Shown piece by piece: positions 8,201 to 16,080 of a DNA stretch of 64,000 nucleotides. The DNA comes from Blastocatellia bacterium AA13 (GTDB taxonomy: Bacteria > Acidobacteriota > Blastocatellia > UBA7656), in contig QHVH01000017.1 in assembly GCA_003222245.1 (NCBI GenBank), forward strand, positions 1 through 64,000, read 5' to 3'. Both the position numbers and the translations under genes were made by a program. The notes beneath the pieces were generated by a model. That model was not told the DNA's origin and did no database searches. It worked only from the letters and a program-made list of their open reading frames with translations. The stretch's first letter is position 1; the number at the start of each line of letters is the position of its first letter.

Positions 8201-9305
8201 CGACGATCAAATTCAATCGCCTGCTGAATTGAAGTTCAACAAGCCTTCTTCCTGGCACAGCGCCGGGAATTTTTCCGACCTCGTGATGATCTCGCACGCA
8301 AACTTCATCGGCGCCCTTGCGCCGCTGAAGTCGCTGCGCGAATCCCAGGGTCTCGTTGTTTCCGTCGTCGACATAGAGGACATTTACGACGAGTTCAATT
8401 TTGGCGCGAAAAATCCTCGGGCGGTTCGTGATTTCCTGCAGGTCGCGCGGAGTTCCTGGGCTCGCGCTCCGCGATTCGCGCTGTTGGTGGGTGATGCGAG
8501 CTTTGATCCTCGCAACTATCTTGGCCTTGGTAACTATGACTTTGTGCCGACAAAGCTGATAGACACCCAGCTTCTCGAAACCGCTTCGGATGACTGGTTC
8601 GCGGACTTCGATGGTGACGGCGTTCCGGATCTGGCTATCGGACGGCTCCCGGTGAGAACGCTCGCCGAAGCGTCCCGGGTAGTCTCGAAGATTGTCGGAT
8701 ACGAAACCAACCGACCCGCGGGAACCTGGAACAATCAGGTATTTCTCGTGGCCGACCGCGACGAAGGATTCAGTTTCACCGAAGCTGCATCCGAAGTCGG
8801 GGCTCTCGTACCGCCAAGCATGACGGTGACGAAGACCCTGCGCAGCCAGAGCGATGCCGCATCAACAAGAAGCGCTATCTTGAATGGCATTTCCTCGGGT
8901 CAGCTACTAATAGGGTTCCTGGGACATGGCTCGGTGGAAATATGGGGAGCCGAATCACTGCTGCGGTCCAGTGATGCCGCAACGATGACTAACGGCGGCC
9001 GATTGCCTCTGTTCATCGTGATGGACTGTCTCAATGGATTCTTTCACGACGTTTATACCGAAAGCCTCGGCGAGGCTTTATTGAAAGCGCCGAATGGCGG
9101 AGCGGTCGGAGTCTGGGCCTCATCAGGCCTCACGGACCCGGGAGCGCAGCTCGAGATGGACAAGGATCTGTTCATCCAACTATTCGGGCCGCAGCCGCTC
9201 ACGATCGGCGAGGCGACTGTCAGAGCCAAGAGAGCTACCACTGATCTGGACACAAGAAGAACTTGGATATTAATGGGTGATCCAGCCACCCGTTTGAGCA
9301 GGTAA
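5226..9305 (+). CDS. Secreted gingipain-type C25 peptidase with glycine-rich N-terminal module
   Basis: A 1359-residue exported protein. Residues 1-34 are a signal peptide ending near PIFAQ. Residues about 35-530 form a Gly-rich module with many GGGGG and GGAGG runs. A short FN3-like segment follows (LTEFTATRYSNGALIEWRTG). The rest matches the companion gene downstream and ends in a peptidase C25 domain: LLVGDASFDPRNYL, a DFDGDGVPDLAIGRLPVRT stretch, GHGSVEIWGAE (candidate catalytic H1234) and VMDCLNGFF (candidate nucleophile C1268). Known gingipains cleave after Arg or Lys and use a type IX secretion tail; no such tail is seen, and the protein ends right after the catalytic domain at WILMGDPATRLSR. 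Spacing from the RiPP operon is 283 bases. Confidence 0.85.
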   Translation: MIKSRVLRKNCSAILSLAIISFILLASAQPIFAQVCATPGANGAGGTLTGIVNTYYPGTTSPAAAATSLTVGAHATGDAGSAIASGDLLLVIQMQDATITFANTSRYGDNVNGDPGSGYAPANQSGKYEFVKATSAITNAGGTFNITGAGAGNGLINAYNNAAATGTMGQRRFQVVKVPQYRTATLSSTLTALAWNGTAGGILALNVSDVLTLGGTVSVSGLGFRGGAGRQLAGGAGANTDYVTTAANNANGSKGEGIAGTPRFLYNPTTDTVVDTGVDGYPGGSSGRGAPGNAGGGGTDGDAPANDENSGGGGGGNGGAGGLGGNSWNSNLATTRGFGGVAFAERAASRIVMGGGGGAGTRNNTPGVTAASAAAAGGGIVIIQAGKVFGAGTINANGADAFNNTDNDGGGGGGAGGSVVVTSLRSGLAGLTVNAKGGRGGDAWHNQLANGTPGERHGPGGGGGGGFVALSDDAANVTVSVTGGAHGITTTSNDNYGSTDGAGATAVFNVLPSTIPGFKCGTLTQVDLTEFTATRYSNGALIEWRTGREINNLGFHVYREKRGLRERINQSVIAGSALLTQPDTELTAGRSYSWWDDYADESTTYWLEDIDLNGKRKLHGPFIPAIGVGKSKEAKRARLLSRVGRPVSETAGPAEQFDQPIEFAGSGGAGQTVNSWDLASQAAVKIAVRREGWYRVRQSDLLAAGLESSVDPRRLQLFADGSEQPMLIAGEQDGKFDATDYIEFYGTGLDTSFGDSRVYWLVKGKQNGLRIKQSKATGPQKSSGSSFGYTVELKERTVYFAALRNGDADNFFGSVVSSDPLNETITVQHMDASAAAPASLQVSLQGVTDVAGVAPDHQITVSVNGSVVGQFSFDGQSLTAGAMPVAASLLHEGPNTITLTANGRSEDVSLLNWIRLTYNHAYVADSNSLKLAIPDKSQVRIDGFSTSRIRVFDVTTGSDTQELLGNIQQLGGAYSITVSPLDTGARKLLAISDDQIQSPAELKFNKPSSWHSAGNFSDLVMISHANFIGALAPLKSLRESQGLVVSVVDIEDIYDEFNFGAKNPRAVRDFLQVARSSWARAPRFALLVGDASFDPRNYLGLGNYDFVPTKLIDTQLLETASDDWFADFDGDGVPDLAIGRLPVRTLAEASRVVSKIVGYETNRPAGTWNNQVFLVADRDEGFSFTEAASEVGALVPPSMTVTKTLRSQSDAASTRSAILNGISSGQLLIGFLGHGSVEIWGAESLLRSSDAATMTNGGRLPLFIVMDCLNGFFHDVYTESLGEALLKAPNGGAVGVWASSGLTDPGAQLEMDKDLFIQLFGPQPLTIGEATVRAKRATTDLDTRRTWILMGDPATRLSR

Positions 9306-9307
9306 AC

Positions 9308-9380
9308 CGCCCGCCAGGCCTCGAGCGGGCGACCAACAATGAAACGGATCCGATGCCGTACTCAATGTGCGGCATCGGAT
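9308..9380 (+). terminator. Two hairpins between the C25 paralogues
   Basis: CGCCCGC (9308-9314) pairs with GCGGGCG (9325-9331), and ATCCGATGCCG (9348-9358) pairs perfectly with CGGCATCGGAT (9370-9380). Neither is followed by a clear U-run, so they may slow read-through or stabilise mRNA rather than terminate. Confidence 0.4.
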
Positions 9381-9463
9381 AAATCCACGGAAGAAGAACC
9401 ACCCGCGCAGCAACAAAACGGGTGACAAGGACGCGCGGCGTGGCCCCTGTTGAGGGAAACCGC

Positions 9464-12400
9464 ATGTGTACAAGCGCTATAGGGCCGTTTGAGAATCTAA
9501 CTCCGAAGCCGGCGGCCCGGTTTATTACGGGTCTCATAATCGCCTGCGCAATTCTTGTATTGTCCGATGTCGCCCAGGCGAGCGCCTTCAAGGTCGGAAG
9601 CTTCACGAAGAGCACCGGCGCGGCTCCCGCGTCTCAAACCGTTGCTCACGGTCTTGGTACAACTCCAAAGGTCATAATTTTCTGGACGAACGGAAAGACC
9701 AACGAATCGTTCAGCTCGAGTTTCCTTTTTGGCTTCGGCGCAATGGATGGAACGACCAGCAAGTCGGTCGGGGCTTCGAGTCAGGACGCGGTCAGCACGT
9801 CCAACGCCAGTCGCCGAGTGGCCAATAAAGCCCTCACGATTATTCAATGGGGCGAGACGGTACTCGCTGAGTGCGACTTCACATCCTGGAATTCAACAAA
9901 TTTCGTAATCAACTGGACCACTAACAACGCAACCGCCTATGTCATTCACTTCATTGCGATCGGCGGCTCGGATGTTTCGGCAAAGGTGATCGGCTGGCAG
10001 ATGGTGACGGCGACAGGAAATCAATCCGTGACCGGAGTTGGATTCAGGCCCAACGTCGTAATTCACTCCTATGCCAACAGCGGTTTTGTGACCGCGCCAA
10101 GTTCGGACGACGTGAATGCCGGGTTCGGCCTCGGCGTGATGGATGCGAACGGAGACCAGTGGGTGTCCGATATCTTCAGCGTCGACGCGAGCGGAACCAG
10201 TGATACACAGCGCGGGCAGCTAACAAACTCGTGCGTTTTCGCCTTCGACAACGCCCTCGGCGTAACAAAGCAAGCCTCATGGGTCTCAATGGATACCGAC
10301 GGCTTCACCGTAAACTTCAGCACTGCGAACGCCAAAACAACGCAGGCGTTCTCTATAGCCTTGAAAGGGGTCAACGTAAAACCGGGAAGCTTCAACAAGA
10401 GCACGGCGGCCGCAACCGCGACGCAGAATATTACGGGAGTCGGATTCAAACCGAGCCTCGTTATGCTCACGAGTTTTCAAGACGTCGCTCAGGCGAACGC
10501 GGTTGTGCATACTCGATTCGGATTCGGAGCGTCGGACGGTACGACGCAGGGCTCATCCGCTTTTCAGGACACCGACAACCTCGGGACAACCAGCGTCGAC
10601 GGAATCGATAAGACCAGCAAGGTCTTCATGAAGGTCAACAACAACACACCCGCCATCGACGCCGAAGCCAATCTCTCGAGCCTGAATACCGACGGGTTCA
10701 CCCTGAGTTGGACCACGAACGATGCCGTAGCGACACAGATCCTCTTCCTAGCAATCGGCCCTCTCGCCCCGACTGCAGCCGATGTAACCGCCATTGAAGC
10801 TACGAGGTACGACAACGGCGTTTGGCTCAAATGGAAGACCGGCTATGAGGTCAACAATCTTGGATTCAATATCACAAGGGAGCGCAATGGGATGCGAACC
10901 CATCTCAATCCATCTTTGATTGCAGGATCGGCTCTCACAACTGGGGAGGGGATACGAACGTCCAGATCGTACGAATGGTGGGATGACTTGCCTCGAGACG
11001 GACAGGCGCCTGCCTATTGGATCGAAGATGTCGACTTAAACGGCGAACGCGTGCTCCGCGGGCCGATCATACCTGTGGATCAGTCCGGCAATGCCCGAGG
11101 CGCGAAACGCGCAAAGCTACTCAGCAGAGTCGGAAGGGATTCGATTGAAAATGGTTTTCCAGTTCAACTCGAACAACGGCTCGAAGCCGCAACTACTCCG
11201 GGCGTTTCCATCACAACACAATGGGACATCGCGGCTCGATCCGCGGTTAAGCTCTCGGTTCGCAAAGAGGGCTGGTATCGAGTTGGACAGCCCCAGTTGA
11301 TGGCGGCCGGTCTCGAAAGTGGCGTCGATCCTCGCAAGCTTCAGCTCTTTCTGAACGGAATTCAGCAGCCGATCATTGTATTCGGTGAGCAGGACGGTAA
11401 GTTCGACGCCGCGGATTACATCGAGTTCTATGGCACGGGTATCGACACTCTGGCGACGGACACGCAGGTGTATTGGCTCGTCAAGGGCTCGACCGCCGGA
11501 GCGCGAATCAAACAGACAAAGGCAACCGGATCACAGTCGGCGGGCGCGGCGAGTTTTCCATACACAATCGAATTCAAGGAGCGCTTCATTTACTTTTCGG
11601 CGCTCAGAAACGGAGACGCGGACAATTTCTTCGGCGGAATCGTGAGTTCCGATCCGCTCGATCAGCCGCTTACGGTTCAGCATCTGGACACCGGTTCGCT
11701 GACCCCTGCCGCTCTACAAGTCTCTTTGCAGGGAGTGAATGATATTCCCGATCAGAATCCGGATCACCGGATTACGCTAAAGCTTAACGGCGTCGATGTA
11801 GGGCAATTCTCTTTTGACGGTCGCAGCCTCGGCAATGTCACAATACCGATTCAGCCGGGCCTGCTGCGAGAAGGCGCGAATATCGTCAACATAACCGCGA
11901 CCAATGGCCCGGATGATGTCAGTCTGGTCAACTTCATCCGGCTCACCTACTCGCACACCTACAACGCTGACTCCAACGCGCTGGTGCTCACGACGCAAGA
12001 CAAATCCGCGACGAGAGTCGGAGGCTTCAGTAATTCCCGAATCCGAGTTATAGACATAACCGCTCCGGACCAGCCGCAGGAAATTCTAGGGACAGTATCG
12101 CAGTCATCCGCCTTCTATTCGGTTACTTTCTCGCCTCAGGATTTCGGCCAGAGGCGCTTTCTTGCTTTTTCTGAAGACCGAATTGAAACGCCTGTAGATG
12201 TCAAAGCGAATCGACCATCGTCGTTGCATAGCAGCGGCAACTTCGCGGACGAGATCATAATCGTGCATTCGAACTTCGCGAGCAGCATTGGATCGCTCAA
12301 ATCGCTGCGCGAATCTCAGGGATTGTCCGTTATGGCGGCCGACGTCGAAGACGTTTACGATGAGTTCGGCTACGGCTCGAAGGGCTCTCAGGCGATAAAG

Positions 12401-13273
12401 GATTTTCTCCAGCTCGCAAGCACTACCTGGCTAAAGAAGCCGCGTTTCGTTTTGCTTGTCGGAGATGCGACATTTGACCCTCGAAACTATCTTGCGCTCG
12501 GTGCGTTCGACTTTGTTCCAACAAAACTGATCAACACGAACATTCTCGAAACCGCATCCGACGACTGGCTGGCTGACTTCGACAACGACGGGATTCCGGA
12601 GCTTGCGATTGGGCGCTTGCCTGTTCGCACATTGACCGAAGCTTCACGAATCATATCGAAGATCACTAACTACGATTTAAACAAGCCGGTCGGAAGCTGG
12701 CAGAACGAAATCATGCTTGCCACCGACCGAGATCTGGGGTTCAGTTTTACGGATGAAGCAGCTTCGATTCAGGCTCAGATCCCCTCGCCTTTCAATGTGA
12801 GCTCCGTGCTTCGAAGCCAGCTCGACGTTCCAACCGCGAGGAGCCAGATCCTGAGCGGAATAACAAACGGTAAGTTAATCGTACATTACTTCGGACACGG
12901 CTCTGTCGAGCGATGGGGAACCGAACCCCTGTTGACCACAGACGACGCGAATGCCCTGACCAACGGAAGTCGGCTTCCGTTCTTTGTGATAATGGACTGT
13001 CTGAACGGCTTCTATCAGGACGTGTTCACCCAATGTCTGGGCGAGACCCTGATGAAATCTCCAAACGGAGGGGCGGTCGCTGTCTGGACTTCATCAGGAT
13101 TGTGCGAGGCCGATCCTCAAGTCGTAATGGATCAAGAAATGTTCCGGCTCTTGTTCGGAGCTCAACCGATGACGATCGGCGAAGCGGCTATGAACGCAAA
13201 GCGCGTTATCTCCGATATGGATGTTCGACGAACGTGGATACTGATGGGCGACCCGGCGATGAGGATTAGATAG
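9464..13273 (+). CDS. Secreted gingipain-type C25 peptidase with three tandem N-terminal repeats
   Basis: The ATG at 9464 is preferred over the upstream GTG at 9422 because GAGGG lies 8 bases before it and the signal peptide (FITGLIIACAILVL...AQASA) then has normal length. After the signal come about three repeats of 130-150 residues (VGSFTKSTG, KVIGWQM..., KPGSFNKSTA), each with FGFGA-like and TDGFT-like strands. From TAIEATRYDNGVWLKWKTG onward the protein is collinear with the upstream paralogue. The C25 core includes FGHGSVERWGTE (H1145) and IMDCLNGFY (C1179) and ends at LMGDPAMRIR. The gene is 158 bases from its paralogue and is probably co-transcribed. Substrate unknown. Confidence 0.85.
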   Translation: MCTSAIGPFENLTPKPAARFITGLIIACAILVLSDVAQASAFKVGSFTKSTGAAPASQTVAHGLGTTPKVIIFWTNGKTNESFSSSFLFGFGAMDGTTSKSVGASSQDAVSTSNASRRVANKALTIIQWGETVLAECDFTSWNSTNFVINWTTNNATAYVIHFIAIGGSDVSAKVIGWQMVTATGNQSVTGVGFRPNVVIHSYANSGFVTAPSSDDVNAGFGLGVMDANGDQWVSDIFSVDASGTSDTQRGQLTNSCVFAFDNALGVTKQASWVSMDTDGFTVNFSTANAKTTQAFSIALKGVNVKPGSFNKSTAAATATQNITGVGFKPSLVMLTSFQDVAQANAVVHTRFGFGASDGTTQGSSAFQDTDNLGTTSVDGIDKTSKVFMKVNNNTPAIDAEANLSSLNTDGFTLSWTTNDAVATQILFLAIGPLAPTAADVTAIEATRYDNGVWLKWKTGYEVNNLGFNITRERNGMRTHLNPSLIAGSALTTGEGIRTSRSYEWWDDLPRDGQAPAYWIEDVDLNGERVLRGPIIPVDQSGNARGAKRAKLLSRVGRDSIENGFPVQLEQRLEAATTPGVSITTQWDIAARSAVKLSVRKEGWYRVGQPQLMAAGLESGVDPRKLQLFLNGIQQPIIVFGEQDGKFDAADYIEFYGTGIDTLATDTQVYWLVKGSTAGARIKQTKATGSQSAGAASFPYTIEFKERFIYFSALRNGDADNFFGGIVSSDPLDQPLTVQHLDTGSLTPAALQVSLQGVNDIPDQNPDHRITLKLNGVDVGQFSFDGRSLGNVTIPIQPGLLREGANIVNITATNGPDDVSLVNFIRLTYSHTYNADSNALVLTTQDKSATRVGGFSNSRIRVIDITAPDQPQEILGTVSQSSAFYSVTFSPQDFGQRRFLAFSEDRIETPVDVKANRPSSLHSSGNFADEIIIVHSNFASSIGSLKSLRESQGLSVMAADVEDVYDEFGYGSKGSQAIKDFLQLASTTWLKKPRFVLLVGDATFDPRNYLALGAFDFVPTKLINTNILETASDDWLADFDNDGIPELAIGRLPVRTLTEASRIISKITNYDLNKPVGSWQNEIMLATDRDLGFSFTDEAASIQAQIPSPFNVSSVLRSQLDVPTARSQILSGITNGKLIVHYFGHGSVERWGTEPLLTTDDANALTNGSRLPFFVIMDCLNGFYQDVFTQCLGETLMKSPNGGAVAVWTSSGLCEADPQVVMDQEMFRLLFGAQPMTIGEAAMNAKRVISDMDVRRTWILMGDPAMRIR

Positions 13274-13359
13274 ACAGGTTGAGATATTTCCTCGCTCGGC
13301 TTACACGACCAATCAAATTACGAGGCATTTATTTTCAGCCACGGCGGCATGCGGCGGAG

Positions 13360-13644
13360 CTACCACGTTGCCGCATCAGGAGGCCCGATCTCAACGGGAA
13401 TATCCGGAGACACATCGGCGATACCAGGAATTAACCGAACCTTCTCCGCGATCCTGTCATCGGCAGTTCCTGTAATGATCCCGATCTCTTCGAGTTCTTG
13501 ATCGACAGTGAATCCGCTCTCAGTCAGTTTCTTCTTCAGATCGCGGAGTGATCGATCGCCGGAGGCCGTGATGATCCAGTGTTTTTTTTCCGGCATATTG
13601 CGCCTGCCTGACCTGTAATTCAACAGGGAAGATGTTCCCCACAA
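13360..13644 (-). CDS. Stand-alone I9-like (subtilisin propeptide-like) small protein
   Basis: A 94-residue cytosolic protein without signal peptide. The pattern KHWIITASGDRSLRDLKKKL, TVDQELEEIGIITGTA, then IPGIADVSPDIPVEIGPP matches the β-α-β-β-α-β plan of inhibitor-I9 domains: a first strand, a helix, a gGxxxg strand, a helix and a final V..VSPD strand. It starts 23 bases after the stop of the subtilase and is in the same operon, so it probably acts as inhibitor or folding chaperone for that peptidase. The family call is by pattern only. Confidence 0.6.
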   Translation of the reverse strand: MWGTSSLLNYRSGRRNMPEKKHWIITASGDRSLRDLKKKLTESGFTVDQELEEIGIITGTADDRIAEKVRLIPGIADVSPDIPVEIGPPDAATW

Positions 13645-13667
13645 TTATTAGGGTAGCACACCGGCGA

Positions 13668-15029
13668 TTACGGCGCCTGCACGAGGCCCGCTCCTACACG
13701 TATACCTGGGAACGGCAGCCGTCTCGCGGTAGCTTGCAGCTTCATCCACAGGCTAGGACCCCGCAGCGAAGGTGAGCTACCGGCCCACAGCGCGGCGCAG
13801 CCGGCCACATGGGGGGTCGCCATGCTTGTGCCGCTCAGCACACCGTAGCGCCGCGGCATCGGAAGCGTCGAGAATACATCCTGGCCGGGACCCGCTATGT
13901 CGATCTTGCCCAAGTTGGAGAACGGGTTCGGGCTCAGGTTCGGATTGAGCCACGCCACGGACATTATGGTCGGAGAGTTGGCAGGCGCGTCAGTGTTGGA
14001 CCCAATGTTGCCCGCGGCGGCTATGATCAAGAGCCCTCGAGATAACGCCGCCTGCCCTGCCGCCGTGTAGTAGGGCTGCACTCCTACAGGCGTGCCGAGG
14101 GACATCGAAATAACTTGGCAACCGTTTGCAATCGCCCAATTGATTCCAGCCAGAACGCTCGACCCCACGCTCGAGCCCGAGTTACTCAACACCTTGCCGG
14201 CAAGAATTGTGGATTGGAATCCGATGCCGTATCGCGGCTTGGACTCCTCCGGCGATTGGGGACCGCACGCCGTGCCGATGCAGTGAGTGCCATGGCCATG
14301 GAGGTCCTGTACAGGCTGGCCCACGAAGCTCTGCGTCCGGGCTGCCGACAAACGTCCGACAAGATCCGGATGGCCCATATCGACGCCGCTGTCGAGCACC
14401 GCCACCTTTATATCGGCTCCGCTTTGAGCGCTTTGCAAGACTCTGCATGCATTAAGGCCCCAGGTCGCATCGGCCTCGGAAGCCTTCTCGGCCCCTTCGA
14501 CTTGCGGCGGGGTCACATCTCTACGAAGGTCCCTCGCGATCGCTTCCGCCGCGCTGAGAAAGCCTCGAAGGTATTCGCTGGTCGCATTCTCTAGCGTGGT
14601 CTCTGAGAAACCGGGCAGGGATTCGGAAGGGCTGCCTTGCGCGAACACAAAATACTCCGGATCGATCGACTCAACAGAGTTGTCTGAGGCGGCGGCTTTT
14701 GCGCTCATGCCGCGTTCCTGGGCGGCTTCACCGCCGACGAGCGCCACTCCAATCTCTGGAAACCACAATGCATCGGCATCGCCTACACTCTCCGCCGCTG
14801 CCGCTTGCATTGTATATTCGCGTGCATCGGCCACGCGCATTCCTTTCTTGCTTAATGTCTGCGGGCCTTGTTCCGCGGCGCCTTTTTTGTAGGTGACCAG
14901 ATAGCGGCCGGTTTCAAGGCTTCCGTCGCCGCGTTCCATTGCCGCGCTCAACAATTCATCAACGGGGGACGAAGCACGCGCCGGAGCCGTGCCGCTCGGT
15001 GGTTTCTTACCGCCTTTTCTCGTTACCAT
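13668..15029 (-). CDS. S8 family serine peptidase (subtilase)
   Basis: A 453-residue subtilisin-family peptidase. Catalytic residues are visible: VAVLDSGVDMGHPD (D213), GHGTHCIGTACG (H249) and SGTSMATPHVAG (S402); AAAGNIGSN supplies the oxyanion Asn region. Residues about 40-130 (GRYLVTYKKG... to IDPEYFVFA) resemble a built-in I9 prodomain. No signal peptide is evident: the N-terminus MVTRKGGKKPPSGTAPARAS is basic and disordered, so it may act in the cytoplasm or leave by an unusual route. The downstream I9-like gene suggests a second layer of control. Confidence 0.9.
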   Translation of the reverse strand: MVTRKGGKKPPSGTAPARASSPVDELLSAAMERGDGSLETGRYLVTYKKGAAEQGPQTLSKKGMRVADAREYTMQAAAAESVGDADALWFPEIGVALVGGEAAQERGMSAKAAASDNSVESIDPEYFVFAQGSPSESLPGFSETTLENATSEYLRGFLSAAEAIARDLRRDVTPPQVEGAEKASEADATWGLNACRVLQSAQSGADIKVAVLDSGVDMGHPDLVGRLSAARTQSFVGQPVQDLHGHGTHCIGTACGPQSPEESKPRYGIGFQSTILAGKVLSNSGSSVGSSVLAGINWAIANGCQVISMSLGTPVGVQPYYTAAGQAALSRGLLIIAAAGNIGSNTDAPANSPTIMSVAWLNPNLSPNPFSNLGKIDIAGPGQDVFSTLPMPRRYGVLSGTSMATPHVAGCAALWAGSSPSLRGPSLWMKLQATARRLPFPGIRVGAGLVQAP

Positions 15030-15129
15030 GACTTTCCTCCAATTAGCAGTTGATCCGAATCCTGGATTGCGTTCTTTCCCGAAAACCGTTAGACGGCGAT
15101 CTCATTATGATCCTGCATACGATAAACCG

Positions 15130-15771
15130 TCACCAGGGAATTCCGAAATAGTGATGGCCTACAAAAAATGCCGTCGAGCCGCCTATGACCATCAGACAGA
15201 TCGTCATCGAGGCGAATGGATTGCGATTCCAGCGGAGCGAGCTTATGGCGATCACGCTGACCATCAAGCCCCATGAGTAACACTCAGGGCTTCTTCCGAT
15301 CGCATTGATCCACCACGCGTTCGCCGGGTTGTAACACAAACAGTGCGGCGCGATTGGAATAAGACTCATTAGAGCTATCAGCGCGAGAAGAGCCGGTCGT
15401 GCGAACCAGTAATACGCCGCCGCGACTAATCCGATCGCAGGCGCCCAGCCGGATTTTACGAATGTGCAAAACGGCGTGCACCCACTTAAGGACAGGCCTG
15501 TGCAGTCGAGCGAAGATGCAAAGAAGCCAAGCGGAATCGCGGCAAGAAAGAAGATCCTGTACCCTCTTCCAACCGATCCGCCTTCGGTGTTTCGTCGAAC
15601 GCCAATCAGGTTTGTTGCCGCTATTGCGAGCGAAGCTAACACGAGGACCCAGAACGGGCCGCCGAGAAGCAACGATGTTCTCGCGGTTAGATCCCACGCG
15701 AATCGCAGGAGGAGCACCGAGCAGAGGGCTACGCCAAATGAGAGAAATAGTCGCAGGATATTAAACTGCAT
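15130..15771 (-). CDS. Hypothetical multi-pass membrane protein
   Basis: A 213-residue protein with about six or seven hydrophobic segments (for example LFLSFGVALCSVLLL and PALLALIALMSLIPI). Two Cys-rich loops, DCTGLSLSGCTPFCTF and HCLCYNPANAW, stand out, and their cysteines could form disulfides or bind metal on the outer side. I do not recognise the family. It lies alone upstream of the subtilase gene on the same strand, 100 bases from it. Confidence 0.6.
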   Translation of the reverse strand: MQFNILRLFLSFGVALCSVLLLRFAWDLTARTSLLLGGPFWVLVLASLAIAATNLIGVRRNTEGGSVGRGYRIFFLAAIPLGFFASSLDCTGLSLSGCTPFCTFVKSGWAPAIGLVAAAYYWFARPALLALIALMSLIPIAPHCLCYNPANAWWINAIGRSPECYSWGLMVSVIAISSLRWNRNPFASMTICLMVIGGSTAFFVGHHYFGIPW

Positions 15772-15855
15772 TTTTAAGAAACGATGTTGAGCTTCATTTT
15801 AGACTGAATACAGCGTCGCAAAGCTGAGTATACAACACCGCCTTAAAATCACTGT

Positions 15856-15884
15856 AGGGGCGGCCCTCCGCGGCCGCCGCCCCT
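15856..15884. repeat. GC-rich intergenic palindrome
   Basis: AGGGGCGGC (15856-15864) pairs with GCCGCCCCT (15876-15884). It is one of three similar AGGGGCGG-type palindromes seen in intergenic DNA of this window. The surrounding 15772-16080 gap otherwise shows no gene. Confidence 0.5.
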
Positions 15885-15979
15885 CCGTGGTCAACTATGT
15901 TTTCCGAAGAACCAATGACAGAAGAAACGGACCGAATATCTCCGTGGTCGACTTTTTTCGAAGAACACGATTTCCGAAG

Positions 15980-16018
15980 AAGGGCGGGCAGGGACGCCCG
16001 CCCTTACATTGTTTTTCA
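15980..16018. repeat. GC-rich palindrome with TACATTGTTTTTCA trailer
   Basis: AAGGGCGGGC (15980-15989) and GCCCGCCCTT (15996-16005) form a perfect 10-bp stem with a 6-base loop. It is followed by the 14-mer TACATTGTTTTTCA (overlapping the stem end by one base), which recurs exactly at 55551-55564 after another such palindrome. This suggests a dispersed REP-like element; a terminator for the adjacent gene is a possible side role. Confidence 0.6.
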
Positions 16019-16080
16019 ACAGTAGGTCACCGATTATTCCGGCTGCGATACGGCCGCATAGATCGAGCCGGGCGGCTCTT

